This document shows, piece by piece, positions 8,536 to 14,653 of a stretch of 64,000 nt of DNA. Every line of letters starts with the position of its first letter. The first letter of the stretch is position 1. The DNA is from Falsirhodobacter sp051195255 (GTDB taxonomy: Bacteria; Pseudomonadota; Alphaproteobacteria; Rhodobacterales; Rhodobacteraceae). The position numbers were made by a program, and so were the translations under genes. The stretch lies in NCBI RefSeq assembly GCF_051195255.1, contig NZ_JBNJLK010000009.1:1-64000 (forward strand), in the 5' to 3' direction. Below the pieces are notes generated by a model. The model ran no database searches. It was not told the origin of the DNA and worked only from the letters and a program-made list of their open reading frames with translations.

Positions 8536-8557
8536 GCCTTAAGCCAGCCTTAAGCTT
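8536..8557. promoter_or_regulatory. Tandem 11-bp direct repeat in the dsbD/response-regulator gap
   Basis: GCCTTAAGCCA (8536-8546) is followed at once by GCCTTAAGCTT (8547-8557), identical over the first nine bases. Direct repeats on an 11-bp period are the usual target of OmpR-family regulators. The position, about 30 bp before the dsbD start and 46 bp before the regulator start, fits control of both divergent units. The minus-strand reading TTAAGGCTGGC is almost the same as the half-site upstream of the L,D-transpeptidase at 1963. Confidence 0.6.
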
Positions 8558-8602
8558 GCCGGGCGACCGCTGTAACGGGACCAGAAAGGCGCGAGGACGG
8601 AA

Positions 8603-9265
8603 ATGAGGCTGCTGATTGTCGAAGATGACCTGATCCTTCAGGACGGGCTGAGCGTCGGCCTTGGCATATCTGGCTATTTGACCGAGGTGGTAGACACGTG
8701 CGCCGATGCCCGTGAGGCGCTGGCAGGGGGCGGCTTCGACGGCGTGGTTCTGGATGTGATGCTGCCCGACGGATCGGGGCTGGACTTGCTGGCCGCCCTG
8801 CGGCGCGAGGGAATGAGCCTGCCCGTGCTGGTGCTGACCGCCCGCGACCAGGTCAATGATCGCATTCACGGGCTGGACAGGGGTGCGGACGACTACCTCG
8901 GCAAACCCTTCGACCTTGAGGAACTGGCCGCCCGCCTGCGCGCCATCTTGCGTAGGTCCGAAGGACGGGCCGCCGCGCATCTGGAGTGGAACGGCCTGCA
9001 CCTTGATCCCGCGCGAATGAGCGGGACAATCGGAGACCGCGAACTGCGTTTTTCCCAACGCGAGTTCACGATCCTTCATGCGCTGCTGGAACGCCCCGGC
9101 GTCATCATCGGCAAGTCGGCGCTCGAAGAACGTCTCTACGGCTGGCAGGAAGACGTGGAGAGCAATACGATCGAGGTCCATATCCACAAGTTGCGCGCCA
9201 AGCTTGGTCCTGCCTTCATCGAAACGGTGCGTGGCGCAGGATATCGTCTGGCGGAGGCGTCATGA
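8603..9265 (+). CDS. OmpR-family response regulator (DsbR-like)
   Basis: 220 aa: receiver domain (1-115; phospho-acceptor Asp51 in 'GVVLDVMLPDGSGLDLL', switch Thr in 'VLTARDQ', Lys in 'DDYLGKPFDL') and a C-terminal winged helix (125-220; 'LRFSQREFTILHALLERPGVIIGKSALEERLYG', 'NTIEVHIHKLRAKLG'). It overlaps the sensor kinase gene by ATGA. Its position, divergent from dsbD and its thiol partners, matches Pseudomonas aeruginosa DsbR (PA2479), reported to activate dsbDEG in response to copper. Orthology is inferred from synteny, not proven. Confidence 0.9.
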   Translation: MRLLIVEDDLILQDGLSVGLGISGYLTEVVDTCADAREALAGGGFDGVVLDVMLPDGSGLDLLAALRREGMSLPVLVLTARDQVNDRIHGLDRGADDYLGKPFDLEELAARLRAILRRSEGRAAAHLEWNGLHLDPARMSGTIGDRELRFSQREFTILHALLERPGVIIGKSALEERLYGWQEDVESNTIEVHIHKLRAKLGPAFIETVRGAGYRLAEAS

Positions 9266-10578
9266 TCCCGATCCGAATTCGCATGTTCCTGATCCTGATG
9301 GCGGCCACAGTTGCCGTGTGGGCGTCGGGCTTTGTCTGGATCCACCAGTCCACCGCCGCCAAGATGGATCGGGTGCTTGATGCCCGCTTGGCCGAGGCCG
9401 CACGCATGGTCTCGACGTTGGTGACGGATGAACGCGTGCCGGTGGAAAGTGCCGTGGCCCTGTCCGCAGCCGAGGATCATCCCTATTCGCGACAATTGTC
9501 GTGTCAGATATGGAAACTGGATGGCACACCTGTCGCCGGCTCCTCCGCTGCGCCACAGGAACGACTGGCCGCGACCGAAGGGTTCAGCATGAACACCGTC
9601 GAGGGGGTCGAATGGCGGGTCTATTCGATGGTCAATGCCGACCGCGGCGTGAGGGTCATGGTGGGCGACAGCATGGCCATGCGCGAAAAGCTGATCGAAG
9701 ACGTGACGCGCGGCCTCATCCTGCCTGCGCTCGCGGTGCTGCCGGTACTGGCAGGCCTGATCTGGATCGGGCTGGGGCGCGGGCTGCGGCCCCTGCGGCG
9801 CATGGCGGTTGATCTGGCCGCCCGTGACGCCGAGGATCTGCGCCCGCTGGACCGCCGCCTTCCGGCCGAACTTTCCCCGATCCAGTCGGCCATGAACGAC
9901 CTGTTTCGCCGGGTGGAAGAAACACGCGAACGCGAGCGCAGCTTCACCGCCTTTGCCGCGCATGAACTGAAAACCCCCCTTGCCGGACTGAAGACGCAGG
10001 CGCAGATCGCCTCGCGCGGGGACGAGGTGCAGCGCAGACGTGCCCTTCAGCAGATCGAAGCAAGTGTCGCTCGGACTGACCGCCTGGTCCGGCAACTTCT
10101 GGAGATGGCCGCCGTAGATGCCCGCGAAGCCGGACAAGACCGCGCCACCCTTCGCCAGATTGTCGCGGATTGCGTTCAAAGCACAGAAGTACTGGCCCGT
10201 GCGCAGGATGTGCGGGTGCAAGTGCAGGTGGAAGGTGATGACATGCAGTACGACCGACTGCTTTTGGGTGCTGCCGTTCGTAATCTACTGGAAAACGCCA
10301 TTCAAGCGTCGCCCGAAGGCGCTTCTGTGAATATCCGGGGAAATCCCTGCATCATTGAGGTGTCAGATTTCGGCGCCGGCATTCGCACAGAGGATCGGCC
10401 TCACCTGACGCAGCGGTTCTTCCGGGGCCAAGGGGCAGCAGCGGGGGGAAGCGGTTTGGGTTTGGCGATCGTCCAAACAGCGATGCAGCGGTTGAACGGG
10501 CAGTTGGAATTAAAGTCAGGATCCGGCCGGGGCAGCACCTTTTCGCTCCACCTTAGCCCTGAAAAGATTATTTTATAA
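9262..10578 (+). CDS. Sensor histidine kinase (DsbS/QseC-like)
   Basis: 438-aa inner-membrane kinase. Transmembrane segment 1 is about residues 8-28, a periplasmic sensor of about 120 aa follows ('2CSK'-like, containing 'RQLSCQIWKLDGTPV'), then transmembrane segment 2 (~151-171), a HAMP-like linker, HisKA with His234 ('FAAHELKTPLAGLKTQAQIA') and HATPase ('VRNLLENAIQAS', 'DFGAGI', 'GSGLGLAIV'). The sensor's single cysteine, Cys81, is close in position to Cys82, which I recall as the Cu(I)-binding residue of Pseudomonas DsbS. If the alignment holds, this is a copper/thiol sensor. It pairs with the overlapping upstream regulator. Confidence 0.88.
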   Translation: MIPIRIRMFLILMAATVAVWASGFVWIHQSTAAKMDRVLDARLAEAARMVSTLVTDERVPVESAVALSAAEDHPYSRQLSCQIWKLDGTPVAGSSAAPQERLAATEGFSMNTVEGVEWRVYSMVNADRGVRVMVGDSMAMREKLIEDVTRGLILPALAVLPVLAGLIWIGLGRGLRPLRRMAVDLAARDAEDLRPLDRRLPAELSPIQSAMNDLFRRVEETRERERSFTAFAAHELKTPLAGLKTQAQIASRGDEVQRRRALQQIEASVARTDRLVRQLLEMAAVDAREAGQDRATLRQIVADCVQSTEVLARAQDVRVQVQVEGDDMQYDRLLLGAAVRNLLENAIQASPEGASVNIRGNPCIIEVSDFGAGIRTEDRPHLTQRFFRGQGAAAGGSGLGLAIVQTAMQRLNGQLELKSGSGRGSTFSLHLSPEKIIL

Positions 10579-10949
10579 TAAGGGTATAGCGCCCGATGTT
10601 CGCACCCAGTCAGAAAGCCCAAGACTGACATCAGCATCACAGTGGAATGGTCGACAGAACCGGCAGAGACAAACTGCAGAACAGTCTCGGCTCTAAACGT
10701 CACTTGAGCCTGAACAGGATTTCTTTCTCGATGGTGAATGTGCGGTCGTCAGATCTCTGGGCCATGGCCGCTCGTGGCTGTGCACCAGCCGCCTCGCCGA
10801 TCAAAGTTCCATCAGCTCCGTCGCACCGTGTCGCTGTCCACCACGCGCGCTTCGACCGCATATTCCTGAACGATCTCGGGCGGTGCCTTGGCTGTAGGCC
10901 ACGGCACCGCCAGCGGCAACCAGCACGGCAAGGGATAGACCATTCAGTT
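10579..10949. other. Gene-poor boundary between the two-component pair and repC
   Basis: No confident gene is seen here. On the minus strand a frame ending at 10700 would encode a polar tail ('DDRTFTIEKEILFRLK'), and another frame ends with 'PEIVQEYAVEARVVDSDTVRRS'. Both look protein-like but lie in different frames, which suggests a decayed small gene downstream of repC. No terminator, IS end or tRNA is visible at the kinase end. Confidence 0.3.
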
Positions 10950-10956
10950 TCAACAT
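10801..10956 (-). CDS. Small ORF downstream of repC with N-terminal hydrophobic segment (possibly frameshifted)
   Basis: 51 codons; the ATG at 10956 overlaps the repC stop (ATGTTGA). Residues 1-22 ('MLKLNGLSLAVLVAAGGAVA') look like a signal peptide or single membrane anchor. The remaining frame is Arg/Gly-rich and unconvincing, whereas a shifted frame continues with a well-balanced acidic sequence and stops near 10812. A single indel would join them into a plausible exported protein of about 50 aa. I do not recognise the family. Confidence 0.3.
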   Translation of the reverse strand: MLKLNGLSLAVLVAAGGAVAYSQGTARDRSGICGRSARGGQRHGATELMEL

Positions 10957-12062
10957 GCCGCCGTTTCCCGATGCAAAAGGCCGAACACAGAGCGATGAAG
11001 CTGCGCGTTGCCCAGTTCGGCCCGCTCGCTCATCCGGCGCACCCATGCCCCTGCGTTGCGGATCTTGCCGCCCCGCTCGTTGCTGTCGGCATCGGCAATC
11101 ATCACCAGCAAAGCGGCCCCCACCTTGCCGATTGCGGCCTGCGCCTGTGCCCATGCGGACGGATTGATCCCAAGGGCCATGGCCCGTTCGTAGCCCACGT
11201 TCACGAACGCCATCCAGTCCGCGCGCCCATAAAGTTCCATCCCCACATGCCATTCGGCGGGGGCGGCATTCAGGGCCATTGGCAGGCTGATATGCTCCAT
11301 CCCGCATTTCGGTGTCTGGGTGGGCGGTGTCGGTGCGCCCTGCCCCGTCTTGTTCTCAGCGGGCATCGCCGGATTACATGACTCTGATGGATATTGGTTT
11401 GTAATGTATGGTCGGTCATTTCTTTCCGACCGGTCGGAAATTTCGGACGGACCAAGACGGGTCAAAAAGCGGCGCACACGGTTCAGAAGTTCGCTCAAGG
11501 CTTCATATCCAAGGTGAGCAATCCGGCGCGGAAAGCTCGCCCAGGTCTGTTGATCCTCGGCCGTGGCTTCAGTTCCAGACAGGATACGGCGGATCACGGA
11601 ACGCAGGCGCGAAATCTCGTTCCGCATACGATCGGCTGCCATGCGCTCCGCTCTCATGGCTTCGGCCGCCATCGTCAGTTCACCGGCACGATCCTGAAGC
11701 GGTGTCAGGTCGATGCCATGAACGGCGACGATCCTGCCTGATTGATCCCGCTGGCAGTGACGGCGGCCACCTCCCATGCAGCGATCCACCGCTAGCCCGA
11801 TCCGCACCAAAAAATGGACATGGTTCAAAATGGTGCGGGGATTCTTGCCGCATTCGAAAGACAAGGTTGACACGCTCGCAGGGCTTATCGGCACCTCGGA
11901 ACCCCGCGGTATACGACCGATAAGGGCCTCTAGGGTCCGACGCACACCGTCAGGTAGTTCCATTACAAGCGCGGCATTGCGCGCGGCTTCGTATAAATCA
12001 GCAGAAAACTGCCTAGTATTTTCGTTGGGTTTTCCCAACGACCGCAGGGGTTTAGTAACCAT
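10950..12062 (-). CDS. repC: RepC-type plasmid replication initiator (solo)
   Basis: 370 aa. The N-terminal region has winged-helix initiator features ('PISPASVSTLSFECGKNPRTILNHVHFLVRIGLA') and the RepC signature 'DQSGRIVAVHGIDLTPL', followed by a long charged helix (~160-210). The C-terminal domain has 'LGINPSAWAQAQAAIGKVGAALLVMIADADSN' and 'IRNAGAWVRRMSERAELG', as in rhizobial and Paracoccus RepC proteins, which bind an origin inside their own gene. No RepA/RepB partition genes lie upstream. I chose the ATG at 12062; two hairpins (12023-12040 and 12068-12087) flank it. It marks a replicon of plasmid origin. Confidence 0.78.
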   Translation of the reverse strand: MVTKPLRSLGKPNENTRQFSADLYEAARNAALVMELPDGVRRTLEALIGRIPRGSEVPISPASVSTLSFECGKNPRTILNHVHFLVRIGLAVDRCMGGGRRHCQRDQSGRIVAVHGIDLTPLQDRAGELTMAAEAMRAERMAADRMRNEISRLRSVIRRILSGTEATAEDQQTWASFPRRIAHLGYEALSELLNRVRRFLTRLGPSEISDRSERNDRPYITNQYPSESCNPAMPAENKTGQGAPTPPTQTPKCGMEHISLPMALNAAPAEWHVGMELYGRADWMAFVNVGYERAMALGINPSAWAQAQAAIGKVGAALLVMIADADSNERGGKIRNAGAWVRRMSERAELGNAQLHRSVFGLLHRETAAC

Positions 12063-12067
12063 TCTGT

Positions 12068-12087
12068 CCGCTCTCCGTATAGAGCGG
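12068..12087. promoter_or_regulatory. Inverted repeat in the repC leader
   Basis: CCGCTCT (12068-12074) and AGAGCGG (12081-12087) form a 7-bp stem with a 6-nt loop immediately upstream of the repC start. A second perfect stem-loop, CGTTGGG-TTTT-CCCAACG at 12023-12040, lies just inside the coding region. Such alternative stems are expected where a counter-transcribed RNA attenuates repC translation. Confidence 0.5.
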
Positions 12088-12108
12088 TCGAGGGAAACAC
12101 GGCTGGCA

Positions 12109-12258
12109 TCTATTATTCGCCCAAGGGCGCTTTTTGTCTTGCCTGCGATGTAGGGGAACGATACCTTGATGCTTGAACAAAGTGAGCATCTTAAGACCTC
12201 GCCAAAGGTCCGGTTGCGTCCCCCCCGGTGGTCCCCGACCGCTGGGGGTTTTCTTTTT
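12109..12258 (+). ncRNA. Candidate counter-transcribed RNA antisense to the repC leader
   Basis: repABC and related plasmids encode a small antisense RNA immediately upstream of repC. Here the plus strand carries an AT-rich TATTAT that could be a -10 box near 12110. About 130 bp downstream is a textbook terminator: stem CCCC-GACCGCT-GGGG followed by TTTTCTTTTT (12233-12258). The transcript would be antisense to the repC 5' leader. The start point is a guess and no -35 is convincing; the terminator is the firm part. Confidence 0.4.
12233..12258 (+). terminator. Rho-independent terminator opposite the repC leader
   Basis: CCCC (12233-12236), a 7-nt loop, GGGG(G) (12244-12248), then a T-rich tract TTTTCTTTTT. 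It is oriented on the plus strand, opposite to repC, with no upstream plus-strand protein gene to terminate, which supports a small RNA. Confidence 0.6.
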
Positions 12259-12489
12259 CGGGCCCTAGGGATCTTGCTGTCCCAATTTCTGCCCCGTTTC
12301 GGAATCGATCTCCTGATTTTCACGCCTTTTCGGCACGGTAGCGTAACTGTCATCAGCGCGCTAGCTACATCCGCCTTTGCAGGCAGGATGTGCCATCACA
12401 CAGGCCTTCATAAACTCACCACCTCCATACAAGTCAAGTAAGCATATCAAACGGTCTTCCTGATTTGGTCATACCTAACAAAAACATTC

Positions 12490-12519
12490 TATGCATCAGA
12501 AATATGTTTCTGGTGCATA
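12490..12519. repeat. 30-bp palindrome, 13-bp arms
   Basis: Left arm TATGCATCAGAAA, spacer TATG, right arm TTTCTGGTGCATA; a single mismatch (T/C) in 13 pairs. It overlaps the region just upstream of the candidate TTGACA promoter of the virB operon and is a good operator candidate for a plasmid regulator not in this window. Confidence 0.6.
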
Positions 12520-12526
12520 AACAGTG

Positions 12527-12556
12527 TTGACATACAAAACCCATAAGTTGTAACCT
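12527..12556 (+). promoter_or_regulatory. Candidate promoter of the virB operon
   Basis: A perfect -35 box TTGACA at 12527-12532 is followed at 17-18 bp by GTAACC/TAACCT, a weak -10. The position, about 70 bp before the first gene of the cluster and next to the palindrome at 12490-12519, fits a regulated conjugation promoter. Confidence 0.4.
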
Positions 12557-12626
12557 CATCTTAAGACATAGATTTCTTTCTGAAATGTCTTTAGATTGCC
12601 CCTGCGAACACCAGCGAGGGGGCGGA

Positions 12627-12941
12627 ATGGAATACGACGAGGGAAAGGTGCTACTAGGCAATGCTATTCGACCTTTCGTCAGGAAAGGCGGGAAGCTGCG
12701 CTACCAGCCCTTTGTGGCAAAAGATGGGCGCATTCATTGGCAGGTTTTCGGTATCCAGCCGAACGGCCATGAACTTCCGGTCTACGTGGTCAGAACAGGT
12801 GAGGCGCGCGTCCTCAAAACCATCGGCGCGGTTCTCAACTACCACCAGGAATACTTCCCTCTCGCGACTGAGCTCTGTGTCGGCATTCTCCCTTTGGAAG
12901 AGGGGCAAACGCCGGGCGGAAACGAGGAAGCCGAGGGCTGA
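12627..12941 (+). CDS. Hypothetical protein, first gene of the virB cluster
   Basis: 104 aa, no recognised domain. The sequence is soluble and mixed alpha/beta ('GKLRYQPFVAKDGRIHWQVFGIQPNGHELPVYVVRTGEARVLKTIGAVLNYHQ'), with a polar Glu/Gly tail. A G-rich stretch just upstream of the ATG (GGGGGCGGA) supports the start. It is co-directional with virB1-virB5 and may be a plasmid accessory protein. Confidence 0.65.
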   Translation: MEYDEGKVLLGNAIRPFVRKGGKLRYQPFVAKDGRIHWQVFGIQPNGHELPVYVVRTGEARVLKTIGAVLNYHQEYFPLATELCVGILPLEEGQTPGGNEEAEG

Positions 12942-13002
12942 CAAGGACCGAGACGACCGCAATGTTGTCTCGATCGACGACTTCAGGAAAGGAAAGCGCC
13001 GT

Positions 13003-13413
13003 GTGGCGGTGGCCGCGCAGCGGCAAGAGCGCAAGGCAAAAGCGGGGCGCATCTATCAGGCGGTGACAACCGACTTCTATACGGTCGGTGAGTTCGGACC
13101 GGTCCTGCGGGCACCGTGGGTGTCCTTCTTCATCTTCTCCATCGGACTTTTTGCCTGGAGCTTCCTGCACGACGACGTGCAGCGGGCTTATGGTGGTCCG
13201 ATCTGGTTCTGGTCGTGGGTCGGCTACCTGCTGGTCAGCGCCTACCTGTCGCCGCGCCTCTGGCATGACGTGGATATCGCCATGATGGCGCTGGTCGCGG
13301 TCATCTTCCTGCCCTGCCTCTGGTTCATGGCGCTGTGGGTTCCGGCCATCGTGTTCGGGCTGGTGTCGCTCGTTTCGCTGACGCTGTCCCCCATTCTGGG
13401 GCGCATCCTATGA
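13003..13413 (+). CDS. Four-helix membrane protein of the virB cluster
   Basis: 136 aa from a GTG start. A basic cytoplasmic N-terminus ('QRQERKAKAG') is followed by about four hydrophobic segments from residue 38 to the end, the last two dense in Val/Leu/Phe. The start is uncertain: AGGAAAGGA at 12985-12993 favours GTG 13003, but the codons just upstream ('NVVSIDDFRKGKRR') also look coding and have no ATG/GTG/TTG before the previous gene's stop. The stop overlaps the virB1 start (ATGA). I do not recognise the family. Confidence 0.6.
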   Translation: MAVAAQRQERKAKAGRIYQAVTTDFYTVGEFGPVLRAPWVSFFIFSIGLFAWSFLHDDVQRAYGGPIWFWSWVGYLLVSAYLSPRLWHDVDIAMMALVAVIFLPCLWFMALWVPAIVFGLVSLVSLTLSPILGRIL

Positions 13414-14096
13414 GCCGCTCGATCCTTATCCTCGCTACGCTGTGCATGACCGTTGGCGCTGCCTCGGCCGATGTCTTCGAGTTCCTGCCTGACGGGACCA
13501 TGGTGCAGCGCGGCCTTCCCGAAGCCAGCGCCTCCCCCGCTCCGGCTGTCTCGCGCCGCGCCACGCCCACGACGGTTCCGGCCAGCCGCGCCCAATATCG
13601 GGCGCTGGCCGAAGAAGTCGCGCTTGCCCATGCGGGCGGCCCCGGCCCCCGCGCGGCGGGCCTCGATGCGCTGACGTTCCAAAGGGTGTTCGTGGCGCTG
13701 GTGCGTCAGGAAAGCGGCTTCAATCCTCGGGCCGTCAGCCCCGTGGGGGCGCAAGGTCTGGGCCAGCTCATGCCCGAGACCGCCCGCCTTCTCGGGGTCA
13801 CGGATTCCTTTGACCCCCATCAGAACCTGAACGGAGCCGCCCGCTACTTCACGCAGCAACTGGCCCGCTTCAAAGACGTGCGCCTTGCGCTGGCGGCCTA
13901 CAACGCCGGTCCGCGTCGCGTCGAGCGATACGGTGGCATCCCGCCTTTCCCGGAAACGCGGAACTATGTCGCCTCCATCACTGCCGCAACAGGGCTGCGT
14001 GCCCCTGCTGCAGACCCTGCTTCCGTAACTCCTGTTGCGGAGGCCTCGACCCCCTCCCCAGACACACAAAGGAGTATCTCCGTATGGCAGTATTGA
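13410..14096 (+). CDS. virB1: VirB1-type lytic transglycosylase
   Basis: 228 aa with a signal peptide (1-20). The SLT domain (~85-200) carries catalytic Glu101 in 'ALVRQESGFNPRAVSPVGAQGLGQLMPETA' and the conserved 'LALAAYNAGPRRVERYGGIPPFPETRNYV'. It cuts peptidoglycan locally so the type IV secretion channel can assemble. Its coding end overlaps virB2 by 13 bp. Confidence 0.9.
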   Translation: MSRSILILATLCMTVGAASADVFEFLPDGTMVQRGLPEASASPAPAVSRRATPTTVPASRAQYRALAEEVALAHAGGPGPRAAGLDALTFQRVFVALVRQESGFNPRAVSPVGAQGLGQLMPETARLLGVTDSFDPHQNLNGAARYFTQQLARFKDVRLALAAYNAGPRRVERYGGIPPFPETRNYVASITAATGLRAPAADPASVTPVAEASTPSPDTQRSISVWQY

Positions 14097-14371
14097 CCCG
14101 GTACGGGCAACTCGTCGCTCTGGCCCTCGCGGCCCTCATCACCCTGTCCCTGCCGGCGCTGGCGCAGGATCTGTCGCCGGTGAACACCATGCTCGGCAAC
14201 ATCGGCGACGCTCTGACGGGAGCCACGGGCCGCGCCCTCGGCCTGATCGCTCTGGCTGGGGTCGGCATTGCCTTCCTGATCGGCCGCATGAACTGGATGC
14301 TGGCCATCTCGGTCGTCGTGGGCCTTGCCATCCTCTTCGGCGCCGGCACCATGCTCGACGGCTTCGCCTGA
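14084..14371 (+). CDS. virB2: VirB2 pilin
   Basis: 95 aa. A signal peptide ends near 'LPALA-QDL'; the mature part has two hydrophobic helices around 'GRALGLIALAGVGIAFLIGRMNWMLAISVVVGLAILFGAG', the standard VirB2/TrbC pilin layout. It forms the conjugative pilus. It sits in the expected order between virB1 and virB3. Confidence 0.85.
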   Translation: MAVLTRYGQLVALALAALITLSLPALAQDLSPVNTMLGNIGDALTGATGRALGLIALAGVGIAFLIGRMNWMLAISVVVGLAILFGAGTMLDGFA

Positions 14372-14377
14372 TCCCCC

Positions 14378-14653
14378 ATGTCAGAACCTTGCTTCAAGGC
14401 CCTGACACGACCCGTCTCCATGGCGGGCCTCCCCATCACCTACCTTGCTCTGCTGTTCGGTCTGGTGGTGGGCGGCTTCATCGCCACGCTGTCCTTCCTT
14501 TGGTTCCTGGGCAGCGCGGTAGTGGGATACGCGGCTCTGCGTCTGGTGGCGAATTACGATCCGCGGATTGTCGAGATCATTTTCACATCCCTCGCCAGGA
14601 CACCTCTGCCGCCCTCGTGGTTCAAAGGAAAAGGGATCATCTACCGTGCTTGA
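14378..14653 (+). CDS. virB3: VirB3 inner-membrane protein
   Basis: 91 aa with the family start 'CFKALTRPVSMAGLPITYLALLFGLVVGGF' and two membrane helices, then the conserved 'DPRIVEIIFTSL'. It is a small VirB4-associated component of the inner-membrane complex. Its end overlaps the virB4 GTG start by 8 bp. Confidence 0.85.
   Translation: MSEPCFKALTRPVSMAGLPITYLALLFGLVVGGFIATLSFLWFLGSAVVGYAALRLVANYDPRIVEIIFTSLARTPLPPSWFKGKGIIYRA

Larger units (their letters stand above)
12259..12626. other. AT-rich intergenic region with inverted repeats upstream of the virB cluster
   Basis: This is the most AT-rich DNA in the window (especially 12430-12595). It holds a near-perfect palindrome at 12490-12519 (13-bp arms TATGCATCAGAAA / TTTCTGGTGCATA with one mismatch and a 4-nt spacer) and an AAGACAT/ATGTCTT repeat pair at 12563-12569 and 12585-12591. 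I see no gene. The composition and repeats fit an operator, an origin-associated site or a conjugation promoter region. Confidence 0.5.

Noticed and set aside
10579..10800. Insertion-sequence end at the repC boundary
   Set aside because: No terminal inverted repeats, target duplication or transposase fragment could be seen.
11320..11923. Short plus-strand frames opposite repC
   Set aside because: No ribosome sites or family patterns, and they oppose the conserved RepC reading frame.
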